Below are positions 23,390-32,821 of a stretch of 64,000 nt of DNA, piece by piece. Each line of letters starts with the position of its first letter. The stretch's first letter is position 1. The position numbers and the translations under genes are program-made. This DNA comes from Anthonomus grandis grandis (lineage: Eukaryota; Arthropoda; Insecta; Coleoptera; Curculionidae). The DNA lies in assembly GCF_022605725.1 (NCBI RefSeq), contig NC_065550.1:4030001-4094000 (forward strand), in the 5' to 3' direction. The notes below the pieces were generated by a model. It had not been told where the DNA came from. It saw only the letters and a list, made by a program, of their open reading frames with translations, and did no database searches.

Positions 23390-26300
23390 AATTGGACATA
23401 GTTATGTATAACGCGACCAAGCGCCAAATTCGTTTTTTTGGTATTATTGTGTCATCTGACGGCCAAATACCATGTTTATCTACGAAAAAAATCTCGAGTG
23501 TTAAAAAAATAGGTAATATATCACGTGATATTTGTCAAATTTTGATCATTTTTCTCGCAGAACATTTACCAAACTTAGCTAGGAAATATCAACAGACGTT
23601 TCTTGAGTGATTTAATTTAAATTTAAAAAAAATGCTGACTGCTATTTTACTAAATTAGAGGTATTTTACTCATTTAGAGGTAAGTAGATACCAACTATCT
23701 AGTGCTACTATGAAATGGCGCAGTAACAGAACTTCGAGTAATAGACAGCCGTTAGTTGTTACAAAGAAACTCTAGTTTTATTTGAAGTTTTTCAAGGTAT
23801 ACTATAGCTATGCAGTTGTAATTTGCTTAGCTTATTATGTTAATAAATAAAATGGTTTAGTTTTACTGTAATTTTGTTGTTTCTTTAAAAGAAAAAGTGC
23901 TTTTACAGGATTTTCTAAAAGATCTGTAAGGGTTTTAAATAGTCACTTTTCTTCAGCTCTTCATAAACCACCTTAATGAAAAATAGGGCTGTCAGTCGAA
24001 ATATATAGTCTAAAAAGAAAATACATGGCATTGCATAAACGCGCTATGCGAAGTTTGCGAAGTATGCGAAGTTTGGCGTGTGGTTAAATTTTGTAAAATA
24101 AAAAACCTAAAATAAGTAAAAAAGCATAACCAGACTAGGTGACATTATTTATCATAACTTCTAAAATTTATTATTTTTTGCTAAAAGCTTACATAATATA
24201 ATTTGAAATAGTGTCTTGGATATAGCTTGTAGGCTTGAGCTTCGAAGTCGTGAATTTGAATTCACAGGTATAACTGTTAACGCGATTTTCTATTCACTGT
24301 GAATATAACCTGTGAATGTGAATTCACGATTGAGCGCCGGTTGGCGAGATTGCTTATCGTGTAGTGTAATATCATGGCAGTGAAGTCGCATAATAATAAG
24401 AAAAGCATTACTATTCTGTGTTTACTGTATCGTGATTGTTTATACCCAGATACAAATATTAAGGGGGATAAAAGTAAATTAAAAATTGGAGACAATACCA
24501 TTGACAATGACAACAATGATTCATTGTTGTCATATTTGAAAAAATATATATTTTCATAAACATTTTCAAAACTTATATCACTATGTCCTAATAAGAAATA
24601 ATTGTCTTAAAAGTTTAAAATAATGATAAGAACAAACATATTTTAATATTCGACCTTTCTCAGAAATGGATAAATTAAAATATTCTATCATAATAAAAAT
24701 TTCAGTAAAAAAAAACTAAATAAGCATAACAATATAAAATATAATTATTCACGAGATCGCTACGTAAAGTAATTCTTTATAAATCTAAAATAAAATAATT
24801 AAAAAAATAAAATATAGACTTTTAAATTATAACAAACCTAAAATAACTTCTCCTTTTATATAATAAAAATATATTAATAGCATTAAAAACTTTTTATAAA
24901 AAATATAGTAATTATCCTAAAAATTTGGTATTACTATTCAAAAAAAGTAAAATTTGAGTTTTTCTGGTACTAAGTCGACTTCGTCTCTCCGACACAAATA
25001 GTCCAGCTTTTGAAAAAAGCCTTTCACAGGGCACGGAAGTCGCAATGGCACTAAGGCGTTCTTGGGCAACTAAAGCAATATGGGGAAACATGTGCTTATT
25101 TTCTCTCCACCATTTTAATGGATCCTCTTTTCTCTGTAGTCTTTCATAGTCTAAAAATCTCTGAATTTCAACAATTGCTTTGCTAGTGGATGTACCTATT
25201 ATTGGTTGGTCTTTTGCAGCAATTTCGTCAAATTCGGCCCATATTTCGTCATCGCTATTTATAGCATCAGAAGGTATTTTAGATATACCGTTTCTTTCTT
25301 TATCTTTGTCGATGCATTGTTGAACTGAAAACTTTTCAGCAACTAGGCTTATAACATTTTTTCTTGCAATCTCTGCATTATTTTTATCCTTAAAGGCAAT
25401 TTGTTTAAACCGTGGGTCAAGAAATAACGCTATAGATAGAGTATTGCTGTTTTCTAACTTTCCAAACCTCTCATCAAGTGAATTACTAATTTTTTTTACA
25501 ATATTTTTTATACATTCTAGAAACTGTTGCTTTGCGAAATTATTATTAATTGAAATTAATCCATTGGTAAATTGAATTACAAGCGATGCGATCAAATATT
25601 TTTCACTAGACACTGTTCGCGTCACTTTTTCAAACGGCTTTCAAATTTGACAAAGTTGCCGCAAAATATCCCATTCATGTGTTGTTAAATGATTAGCCGC
25701 ATCCATGTTAGTTAGAGCCATTGTGGTTTTTACTGCCTCCTTTAGTAATAAAAATCTTTCCAACATAAAAAATGTGGAATTCCACCGCGTGGACACGTCC
25801 TGTAATAATTTTAATGGATTTCCACTTCCCTGCGATTTCTGATATGCTAGTAATTTAGATGTAGCCGAATGACTCTTTTTAAAATGCCCTACGATACCCT
25901 TTACCTTGGTAATTATTTCAGTTATTTTTTCTTCTTTTAAGCCATCATTCACGACAAGGTTTATGGTATGGGCAAAACAACCAAAATGTATCCAACCTAA
26001 TTCGTTCTGAATTGCAGCTTTAATATTGGCTGCATTATCAGAAACGACCATCAGAATTTTATTTTCTACGTTCCATTCTTTAAGCACCCTTTTTAATTCA
26101 GCAGCAAGGTTTATGGAAGTATGTTAAGCCGATAAATTTGAGCACTCTAAAAGAAGCGAGATTGGTACAAAATTCTCGTTCAGAAAATGCACTGTGATAG
26201 CCATAAAATTCTCCATATTTATCGACGTCCAACAGTCTGTAGTAACACACAGTTTCTTAGAACTTCTCAAAAGAAGACGAGTGTCGTTTAAACATTTTTC

Positions 26301-26543
26301 GTACATTGCAGGTATGAGTGTTCTTGATATTGTGTGTCTTGATGGTAATTCATAAGACGGATTTAAAGCTGCTACAAATTCACGGAAGGCAGGTTCCTCT
26401 ACAATTCTAAACGGTTGAAAACTCTCTGTAAAAAGAGCCAGCAGCTTTTTGGTGTTACTCTTTTAGGAATGTATGCAGAGATAGCAGTTTCACGAGGTCC
26501 TATAATACGCCCCGAATTAGAATGCAATGGCTTTAAAGAACTA

Positions 26544-28621
26544 TACTCTATTTCAGAAGTGTATAGAGCAATAAACTGGGGAATTCCGTTCTGTTTGGGT
26601 ACATTTCGTGGTAGTTCATAGGCGCAGGTACTTATAATATTTATGAATTTAATTTTCACGGATTAAATGCCTTTATTTTGAAAGAGATTAAATACTAAAT
26701 AAATACTTTTAATCCTTTTGTATAGGTACCTATCTTTTAACGCTTTGTAACATGCAAAAATGGGGTCAGGTAATATATACAGACTATAAATACTTTTAAA
26801 TCATATTTTAAACGTTAGTAGTCACTGCTACGCTGTAGTGTAATCACAATATTATTATCCCAATATTTAAAAAATGGAGGTATTCAGTCCAACGAAAAGA
26901 TAAAAATTCTCCACTATCGCTGAGTGAAAAAGTTATTATTTTAAATGTACATGATTGCATAAAACACGATTACCCTAGTTTTACTGTGCAAGAAATTGTT
27001 GAAAAATGTTCTCGAATGAGTGGAATTGGAAAGTCCACCATTTTCAAATTGTTGCGGGAAAGAAAAGTAGCAGGTCAAGTGGAATCTCCCAAGCAAAAGC
27101 CAGGACGACCTACAAAAGTCCTTGATGAAAATGCTAAATGTATAATTCGAAGAAAAGTTCACTCTTTTTATTTTAAAAAGGACATAGACAAAATTTTAAT
27201 GGAGCTTGGCCGAGATGACAGTATTCCGTTGATAAGTAGAAAACTTTTATGGAAAACTTTAAAAAATATGGATTTTGCCTGGGAAAAGCATAACCGCAAA
27301 GCACTTTTACTGGAGAGCGACGAAATTGTTTGTTGGAGACGACAATACTTGAGAAGTATCAAGCAGTACCGCAGGGAGCAAAAGAAAGTTTTTTATCTTG
27401 ATGAGACGTGGATTAACGAAGGTTATATAGTCCAAAAAATGTGGCAAGACAAAAATTTAACCAGTGCTCGCCAAGCTTTCATAGAAGGCCTGTCTACGGG
27501 TATTAAAGTACCTTCGGGAAAAGGAAAAAGACTTATAATCACACATATTGGAAGCGAAGAGAGATTTTTAAAAGAAGGTCTGCTAACCTTTGAGTCGACT
27601 CGCACAGGAGATTACCATGAAGACATGAACTCAGACGTTTTCGAGGACTATTTTGGTGAAATGATAAAATTTCTTCCGGCTAATTCGGTGGTGGTTATGG
27701 ATAACGCAAGCTATCATTCACGGCGAATAGAGAAGACGCCAACTTCAAGTTGGAGAAAGCAAGAAATTATCGATTGGCTGACTGCAAAAGGTATTGCGTT
27801 TGAAGCAAATTTGATAAAAAAAGAACTGCTGGCAATAGCAAACTTACACAAAACTCGTTTCATGAAATACGCCGTGGAAGATATAGCCGAAAAATATAAT
27901 ATAACTGTACTGCGCTTACCGCCATATCATTGCGAACTAAATCCTATAGAACTGATATGGGCGCAGGTAAAAGGATTTGTAGCAAGACAAAACACGACTT
28001 TTAAAATGAAAGATGTTAAGCTACTGTTTGATCAAGCCATTACGGAAGCGACACCAGAGAATTGGCAAAAAGCAGTCCAGCATGTAATTAAGCAAGAGGA
28101 CAAAATGTGGGATCTTGACAACCTCATCGATCCTTTAATTATAATGTCAAGAGGTGATGATGACAGTTCGTCAGATGACGAAGAAGACTACAATCTATTA
28201 TAATTTAAAATTGTTATACACTGTTCAAAAAGTGCCAGATCCAAAAGTGACATTTTCAACTGTTTTACTCTACATATTATGTTCAATAAATTTGTGAAAA
28301 AAATATATTATTCCATTTAAACAAAAGTAACTTTCTAAAATAAAATAGCATTTAAGTACATTAATTATAAGGTAAAAAACAAGTCCCAGTTGCACGCCTT
28401 TGGCGAACCGTTTTCAATGTTTATCAGTGGGTAACAATGGGCAAAACTCATAAATTGACCCAAAACCGAGTGGCACTACCTGCAATCAACGAAAAGAAAG
28501 AATTTTACATTGAAACTAATACCCAACTAAGGTAGTGGCATAAAATATTGGTGGATCACCAGGTACCACTTTTGCATACCTAATGAGGTTTTATTGCTCT
28601 ACACATTTCTGAAATAGAGTA
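26544..28621 (+). mobile_element. DD82E (Sailor-like) element, complete
   Basis: The ends TACTCTATTTCAGAAGTG and, read inward from the right, TACTCTATTTCAGAAATG are inverted repeats of about 31 bp with two or three differences. TA flanks both (26542-26543 and 28622-28623). If the element and one TA are taken out, the hAT-2 reading frame closes (DIP then SSLKP), which independently confirms the borders. Length is 2.1 kb with one transposase gene. Confidence 0.9.
26874..28203 (+). CDS. DD82E IS630/Tc1/mariner transposase, near intact
   Basis: A long open frame covers 26883-28203. The likely ATG at 26874-26876 (MEVFSPTKR) is one base out of frame at an A-rich spot near 26900, so a single indel separates start and body. 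Blocks: SEKVIILNVHDCI and GIGKSTIFKLLRE (helix-turn-helix), the linker KPGRPTK, the first Asp in VFYLDETWINEG, DYHEDM, the second Asp in VVVMDNASYHS, and the Glu in LRLPPYHCELNPIELIWA. There are 82 residues between the second Asp and the Glu, the spacing of the DD82E (Sailor) lineage. The tail is acidic (SRGDDDSSSDDEEDYNLL). All three catalytic residues are present. Confidence 0.85.
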
Positions 28622-29525
28622 TAGGAATATCTGGTTGGTCACTGCTTTACTCTGTGCTTTTTGGATTTCTTGCAGCTTTGGAAATACTTGATACTGCAAC
28701 ACTTTCACCAGTAGTCAACTGCGACAATTGAGATTTCTAAAAAAATTTAAATAGTGATAAATAACATCACGTATAAACGAAAATGATGATAAATAAAACG
28801 CATCAAAGACATTTATGAGCGTCCATTTCTGAAATATTCTCTACCTTATAAAGAATAAATTTAAATTAATAAGTAGGATCATCAGCTCCAAAAACCTAGA
28901 ATAAAAGTGGAAAATTGCACAAAAAATATGACATAATTTTCCTACCTTATTTTCTAAGTCCGGTGAACACTCTTCGTTTGTAAAACCTAAGGAGACTGTG
29001 GGATGCTTGATTTCCATGTGTTTTTTCAAATTTTATGTACTAGTCTTGTAGGATAATTTTGCACTACACAAATTACATTTTGCATAACTTTCGTCCAATT
29101 GAGTAAAAAAGTTCCATAAATAACTTATTTTTCTTCGTTTCGCAGGTAACGGCATATTTCAATTATAAAACTAATATTCAGTCTCTCACAAGCTAAAACT
29201 AAATTATTAATAAGAAAAAATCCTTTTGGTCAAAGAAGCAAGCTTACCTACTTGGGTAGCTAGTTACCACAAATCATTTATTATTTATGTGAAAACGCCT
29301 CGTTCACAATTTTGCTATTCACTTTGTACTTACTATCAAACTGTTAATAAGAAAGATACAGATAATGAAACCGATTAAAATATATTAATGTAAGAATTTA
29401 AAATATACATAGGCACTAAATGGCTATCAATATCAATCGAATCATAAGTTAACATCTATTCCCACCAAAATTCCTGCTATAAGCTACGACCAAAACGATG
29501 TCTCCGATTGACATAAATCTATCGC

Positions 29526-29571
29526 CTATCCGTCTCTCTCGTTTCTCTCCACAAGCGAGAGAGACGGATAG
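29526..29571. repeat. Perfect 16-bp hairpin in hAT-2
   Basis: CTATCCGTCTCTCTCG and its exact complement CGAGAGAGACGGATAG are separated by 14 bases. It lies upstream of the hAT-2 transposase start. Its role is unknown. Confidence 0.7.
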
Positions 29572-30036
29572 ATGATGGGAATCGGATAGTCTGTTTAGCG
29601 ACGGCCAATCGCTGATGCGAGATTGGGCGCGAACGAATACGATTGAATGTGGAATAGGTTCTTACTTCTTTCGGTTAATTTTGACGCGTATTGGTTTGTC
29701 TCAATGTGAATGCGCCTTTCTCATTCACATTTTGACATTTCACAGTTTATTTTTAAGTTGTCATCAAGTCGTGAATGTGATTTTTTATTCACAGTGAATG
29801 ATTCACAGGTAGTGAAATTTTGCTCAACTCTAATAGCTTGCAAAAATCAGATCTGTATTAGATTTTATTGATTTTTAAGGGCATTCGAAACTTAATTGTG
29901 TTTTCCCACAATTGTTATTCTGGCGCTTGGTCGCGTTATGCATAACTACGTCCAATTGCACTTTATCCAGATGGTGAAAACCCATTTATACCAGCAGATT
30001 CGATATTTCCCCCCCCACAGATTACCTTACCAACAT

Positions 30037-32772
30037 TTTTATAAAAGGTAAAAAACACGAAATCTACAGCATCACAATTACATTTAATAAAATAACGAAG
30101 GTTACATGTTTCGCTCGACTAGAGCATCATCAGACCTAAACAATAATTAAAATTATGTAACCCGAAAACAGGAGAATTCAACAAAAACTTACCATAACAT
30201 ACACAAAACACCTAATATTTAAGTAAACAAAGATTACAATAAAGTGGCACTATCTATGTACAAAGAACTCAACTAAACAATCAAATCCTTTATACATTTC
30301 AGAAATCTAACCATTATTTAAGAGTCTCGAACTACTTGAGGTTATTAAAAACTAGGTGGCCATCAAAATCAAACCTTTCATTAACACAGGACAGATCTGG
30401 GCTTTTAAAAGCTTTACTAATCTCCATTGTCTCCAACAAGTCTAGTTTTTTACTTTTGTTGCATTGATGCAGTATTTTTATATTTTGGCTGTCAGGAAAA
30501 TCATGTCTGGAGTCGAGAAGGTGATTAGCAAAAGCTGATCTGGTCACTGTGATTTCGGTATTTTTAAATTTATTGTATTGGGCCTTGTGTTCACTAATCC
30601 TAGTAGAAATCTTCCTACCAGACTGGCCGACGTACACTGCAGGGCACTCTTTACACCTAATCTCATAAACTCCTGGAGAAGATAGCGGGGGTAGTTTATC
30701 TTTAGTTTTAATTAGATGTCTATTTAAGGTATTATTGGTTTTAAAAGCTGCGGTTATGCCAAAGGGAGAAAAAAAGCGGGATAATTGTGACGAAATTGGT
30801 CCAAAATAAGTAAACGACCTAAAAGTTTTGATATTGTTTGTTTGTTGTCTGATAAAATTAAATGATAATTTATACTTGTTCACATATTGAAAATACATTT
30901 TATATATAGGTTTAAGAGGGAAAAAGTTACTGACTGCTAGTTGTTTAATGGTAAGGAATTCTTTTTTAAAAGCTTCACGAGAAAGTGGAATGTTAAAAAG
31001 TCTGTAAAATAAAGAATGAAAAGCAGCAAATTTATGTGAGGACGGTGATGTTGAATTATATTGTATAATATTATCTGTTGTTGCTTGTTTACGAAATATT
31101 TCAAAGGATATCTTATTTCTTTCCCTCTTAAGTAATAAATCTAAGAATGGTAAGGTGTTGTTCTGTTCTCGTTCGATTGTGAACTCAATTTTAGAGTGAA
31201 GAGAGTTGACATAATTATGGAAATTTGTAAGCTCTACCTCACTTCCATTCCAAATCAAACATATATCATCCACATACCGTTTATAAAAGATGATGTTATT
31301 TTTAAAATTACTGCTCATTATTTTTGTTTCTAAGTTGCTAAGAAATACTTCACTAAGAAATGGCGATAAAGAACAGCCCATTGCTAGACCTTCTTTTTGT
31401 TTGAAAAAACGGTTGTTAAATTGGAAAAAATTTTGATCTAACACAGTAGAAAGAAGCAAAAGTAGATTTTCCACCAAAAGTGAATCAAGTTTCCCCCTGA
31501 GAAGATCTTTGACTAAGACCAGACAATCAGCGGGTGGAATGCTTGGAAATAAGTTTTTCACGTCTAGTGATATAAGCTGGGCTGTATCTGGAAGGTGAAC
31601 ATTCTGAATGCTTTTGGCAAAATTCACTGAATTTGTTACAGAATATGGTGCTTTGAAGTTTGAGACATTTCTAAGAACGTTGTTAAGCCAAGATGATAAC
31701 TGGTAACAAGGGGAGTCAACAAAGGAAACCACAGGTCTAATTGGCATGCTAGTTTTATGGACTTTTGGCAACCCATATAATAGAGGTGTTTTAGGGTTCA
31801 TGGGATATAGTTTTTGTTTTGTAGAATTAAAATATTCTAAGGTTACCAAGGTCATGTCTAAGACTTTTTTTAATTTATTAAAGAATGGACCTGTCGGATC
31901 TCTGTCGACCTTTTCAAAGTCTTCTGTGTTTAGAAAATCCATTACTTTATTTATGTAATCGTCTCTTTTTAAGGCAAGTAAGCATGATCCCTTATCGGCT
32001 TTTGTGAAAACTATATCGTTGTCCCTCATTTTCTTTTTTATAGATCTTAATATTTTGTTGTTGTTTTGATTTATTCTCTGTTTATTGTTAAGGAAACAAT
32101 TTTGATTTAAAAAGGAAATTATTCTTGCTCTTAAAATGTTCTTATTTGATATATCCGTTGACTGTAGAGCATTTTCAGCCTCTACAGCCAATGTTTCCCT
32201 AACACATCGGTCGGTTCTGGTAGGAAGATTAAATTTTAAATTGTTGTTAAGAAATTTTAATTCGACTTCAGAAAAAGAAACATCACTAAGGTTCATAAAT
32301 CTATCGTGAAAAACATGACTAAAATTTCTTATGCGATATTCGTGGAAATCATTGAGTCTAAGTGAAGTTATATATTTGTTTTTAAGGTTACTAAGTTTCT
32401 TGTGTAATCTATTAAAAGTAGTAGAGCCGAAAGTTGTTACTTCATCTCTGAATTTACAATCCAAATAAATAAATTCCGCATAATGTAATAAGTTGTTAAG
32501 TTTGAAAAATAAAAACTTTAATTTTACATTGACGTTGTTTAAGTTCCTGTAGTGGTCTTTAATTTCTTCTTTCAACCATGATTTTCTCGCCAGGTCTAAG
32601 GCTTTTCTACCTGCATGAGTCCTTGTTTTGCATCGCAAAGAAACGAAATTTGGCGTAAGGTGAAAAAGCAAGCATTGTTGAATAAACCATATCTTCAGTA
32701 GGTAATTCTTCCTTGAGATAAGGTTTTTCTGGTAGAGGCGGATGAGTGAAGCTTGATTAGCATTATTTTTTT
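30037..32772 (-). mobile_element. Penelope-like element PLE-1, left copy of a head-to-head pair
   Basis: This copy reads on the minus strand from about 32772 to 30037. From about 32661 outward it is an apparently identical inverted copy of 32775-35399. Its 5' part runs roughly 110 bp further than the right copy. It ends in a 3' region with a hammerhead motif at 30099-30137. The pair sits inside the mariner B transposase, whose sequence resumes on the far side, so the palindrome is not a simple assembly end artefact. Confidence 0.85.
30099..30137 (-). ncRNA. Hammerhead ribozyme motif, PLE-1 left copy
   Basis: Exact inverted copy of the motif at 35299-35337: AGGU, CUGAUGA, U, GCUC-UAGUC-GAGC, GAAAC, AU, GUA, ACCU. 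AGGU pairs with ACCU as helix I, AC with GU as a minimal helix III; the predicted cut is after GUA. Confidence 0.75.
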
Positions 32773-32821
32773 TCTCCTTACGCCAAATTTCGTTTCTTTG
32801 CGATGCAAAACAAGGACTCAT
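30332..32821 (-). CDS. PLE-1 reverse transcriptase with GIY-YIG nuclease (left copy)
   Basis: One open frame of 829 codons. An N-terminal stretch (SLIRLYQKNLISRKN) belongs to the element. The first about 20 residues after the ATG at 32819-32821 are read through the start of the inverted right copy, so the true start is lost. Reverse transcriptase features: ADKGSCLLAL, YGLPKVHKT, SLDVKNLFPSIP (first catalytic Asp), GLAMGCSLSPFLSEVF, and RYVDDICLIW with the catalytic DD. A C-terminal GIY-YIG nuclease follows: PGVYEIRCKECPAVYVGQSG with RISEHKAQY. This domain order defines endonuclease-positive Penelope-like elements, which copy RNA at a nicked target. No stop or frameshift is seen. Confidence 0.9.
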   Translation of the reverse strand: MSPCFASQRNEIWRKEKKNNANQASLIRLYQKNLISRKNYLLKIWFIQQCLLFHLTPNFVSLRCKTRTHAGRKALDLARKSWLKEEIKDHYRNLNNVNVKLKFLFFKLNNLLHYAEFIYLDCKFRDEVTTFGSTTFNRLHKKLSNLKNKYITSLRLNDFHEYRIRNFSHVFHDRFMNLSDVSFSEVELKFLNNNLKFNLPTRTDRCVRETLAVEAENALQSTDISNKNILRARIISFLNQNCFLNNKQRINQNNNKILRSIKKKMRDNDIVFTKADKGSCLLALKRDDYINKVMDFLNTEDFEKVDRDPTGPFFNKLKKVLDMTLVTLEYFNSTKQKLYPMNPKTPLLYGLPKVHKTSMPIRPVVSFVDSPCYQLSSWLNNVLRNVSNFKAPYSVTNSVNFAKSIQNVHLPDTAQLISLDVKNLFPSIPPADCLVLVKDLLRGKLDSLLVENLLLLLSTVLDQNFFQFNNRFFKQKEGLAMGCSLSPFLSEVFLSNLETKIMSSNFKNNIIFYKRYVDDICLIWNGSEVELTNFHNYVNSLHSKIEFTIEREQNNTLPFLDLLLKRERNKISFEIFRKQATTDNIIQYNSTSPSSHKFAAFHSLFYRLFNIPLSREAFKKEFLTIKQLAVSNFFPLKPIYKMYFQYVNKYKLSFNFIRQQTNNIKTFRSFTYFGPISSQLSRFFSPFGITAAFKTNNTLNRHLIKTKDKLPPLSSPGVYEIRCKECPAVYVGQSGRKISTRISEHKAQYNKFKNTEITVTRSAFANHLLDSRHDFPDSQNIKILHQCNKSKKLDLLETMEISKAFKSPDLSCVNERFDFDGHLVFNNLK

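Larger units (their letters stand above)
24912..29155 (-). pseudogene. hAT-2 transposase with BED finger, several stops
   Basis: Exon 1 (28946-29155, MPLPAKRRKISYLW) holds a BED finger: CNLC, then HMEIKH; a TAA lies just before LKKHM. Exon 2 starts at 28736 (KSQLSQLTTGES) with a TAA after NPKSTE, and is interrupted at QPDIP by the DD82E element. It resumes at 26541 with SSLKPLHSNSGRIIGPRETA. Further blocks are VTTDCWTSINMENFMA, VSDNAANIKAAIQ, CFAHTINLVVNDGL and the C-terminal dimerisation region VPCERLFSKAGLFVSERR. In-frame stops at about 26124 and 25641 and a frameshift near 26415 inactivate it. Confidence 0.85.
24230..29832 (-). mobile_element. hAT DNA transposon (hAT-2) nested in element X
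   Basis: The left end TAGGCTTGAGC and the right end, read inward, TAGAGTTGAGC are short imperfect inverted repeats. A perfect 8-bp target duplication, ATAGCTTG, lies at 24222-24229 and 29833-29840. Subterminal GTGAATTCAC/TTCACAGG repeats occur near both ends (24250-24340 and 29700-29820). It contains the DD82E element at 26544-28621. Confidence 0.92.
23394..29953. mobile_element. Element X, TIR element of unknown superfamily
   Basis: Inverted ends: GGACATAGTTATGTATAACG on the left and, read inward from the right, GGACGTAGTTATGCATAACG; the match goes on through CGACCAAGCGCCA. AATT flanks both sides (23390-23393 and 29954-29957). Once the hAT inside it is removed, about 950 bp remain with no transposase, so X is non-autonomous. 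The 4-bp AATT duplication recalls the Sola-like elements here, but the terminal sequences differ. Confidence 0.65.

Noticed and set aside
24374..24559. Short plus-strand frame beside hAT-2's left end
   Set aside because: It lies within hAT-2's non-coding 3' region and has no family features.
26399..26659. Open frame across 26399-26659 as a continuous hAT exon
   Set aside because: Everything right of 26543 belongs to the DD82E element; the true hAT frame jumps to 28624. The frame across the border is accidental.
27168..27605. Minus-strand frames within the DD82E gene
   Set aside because: They are antisense shadows of a transposase with all motifs on the plus strand.
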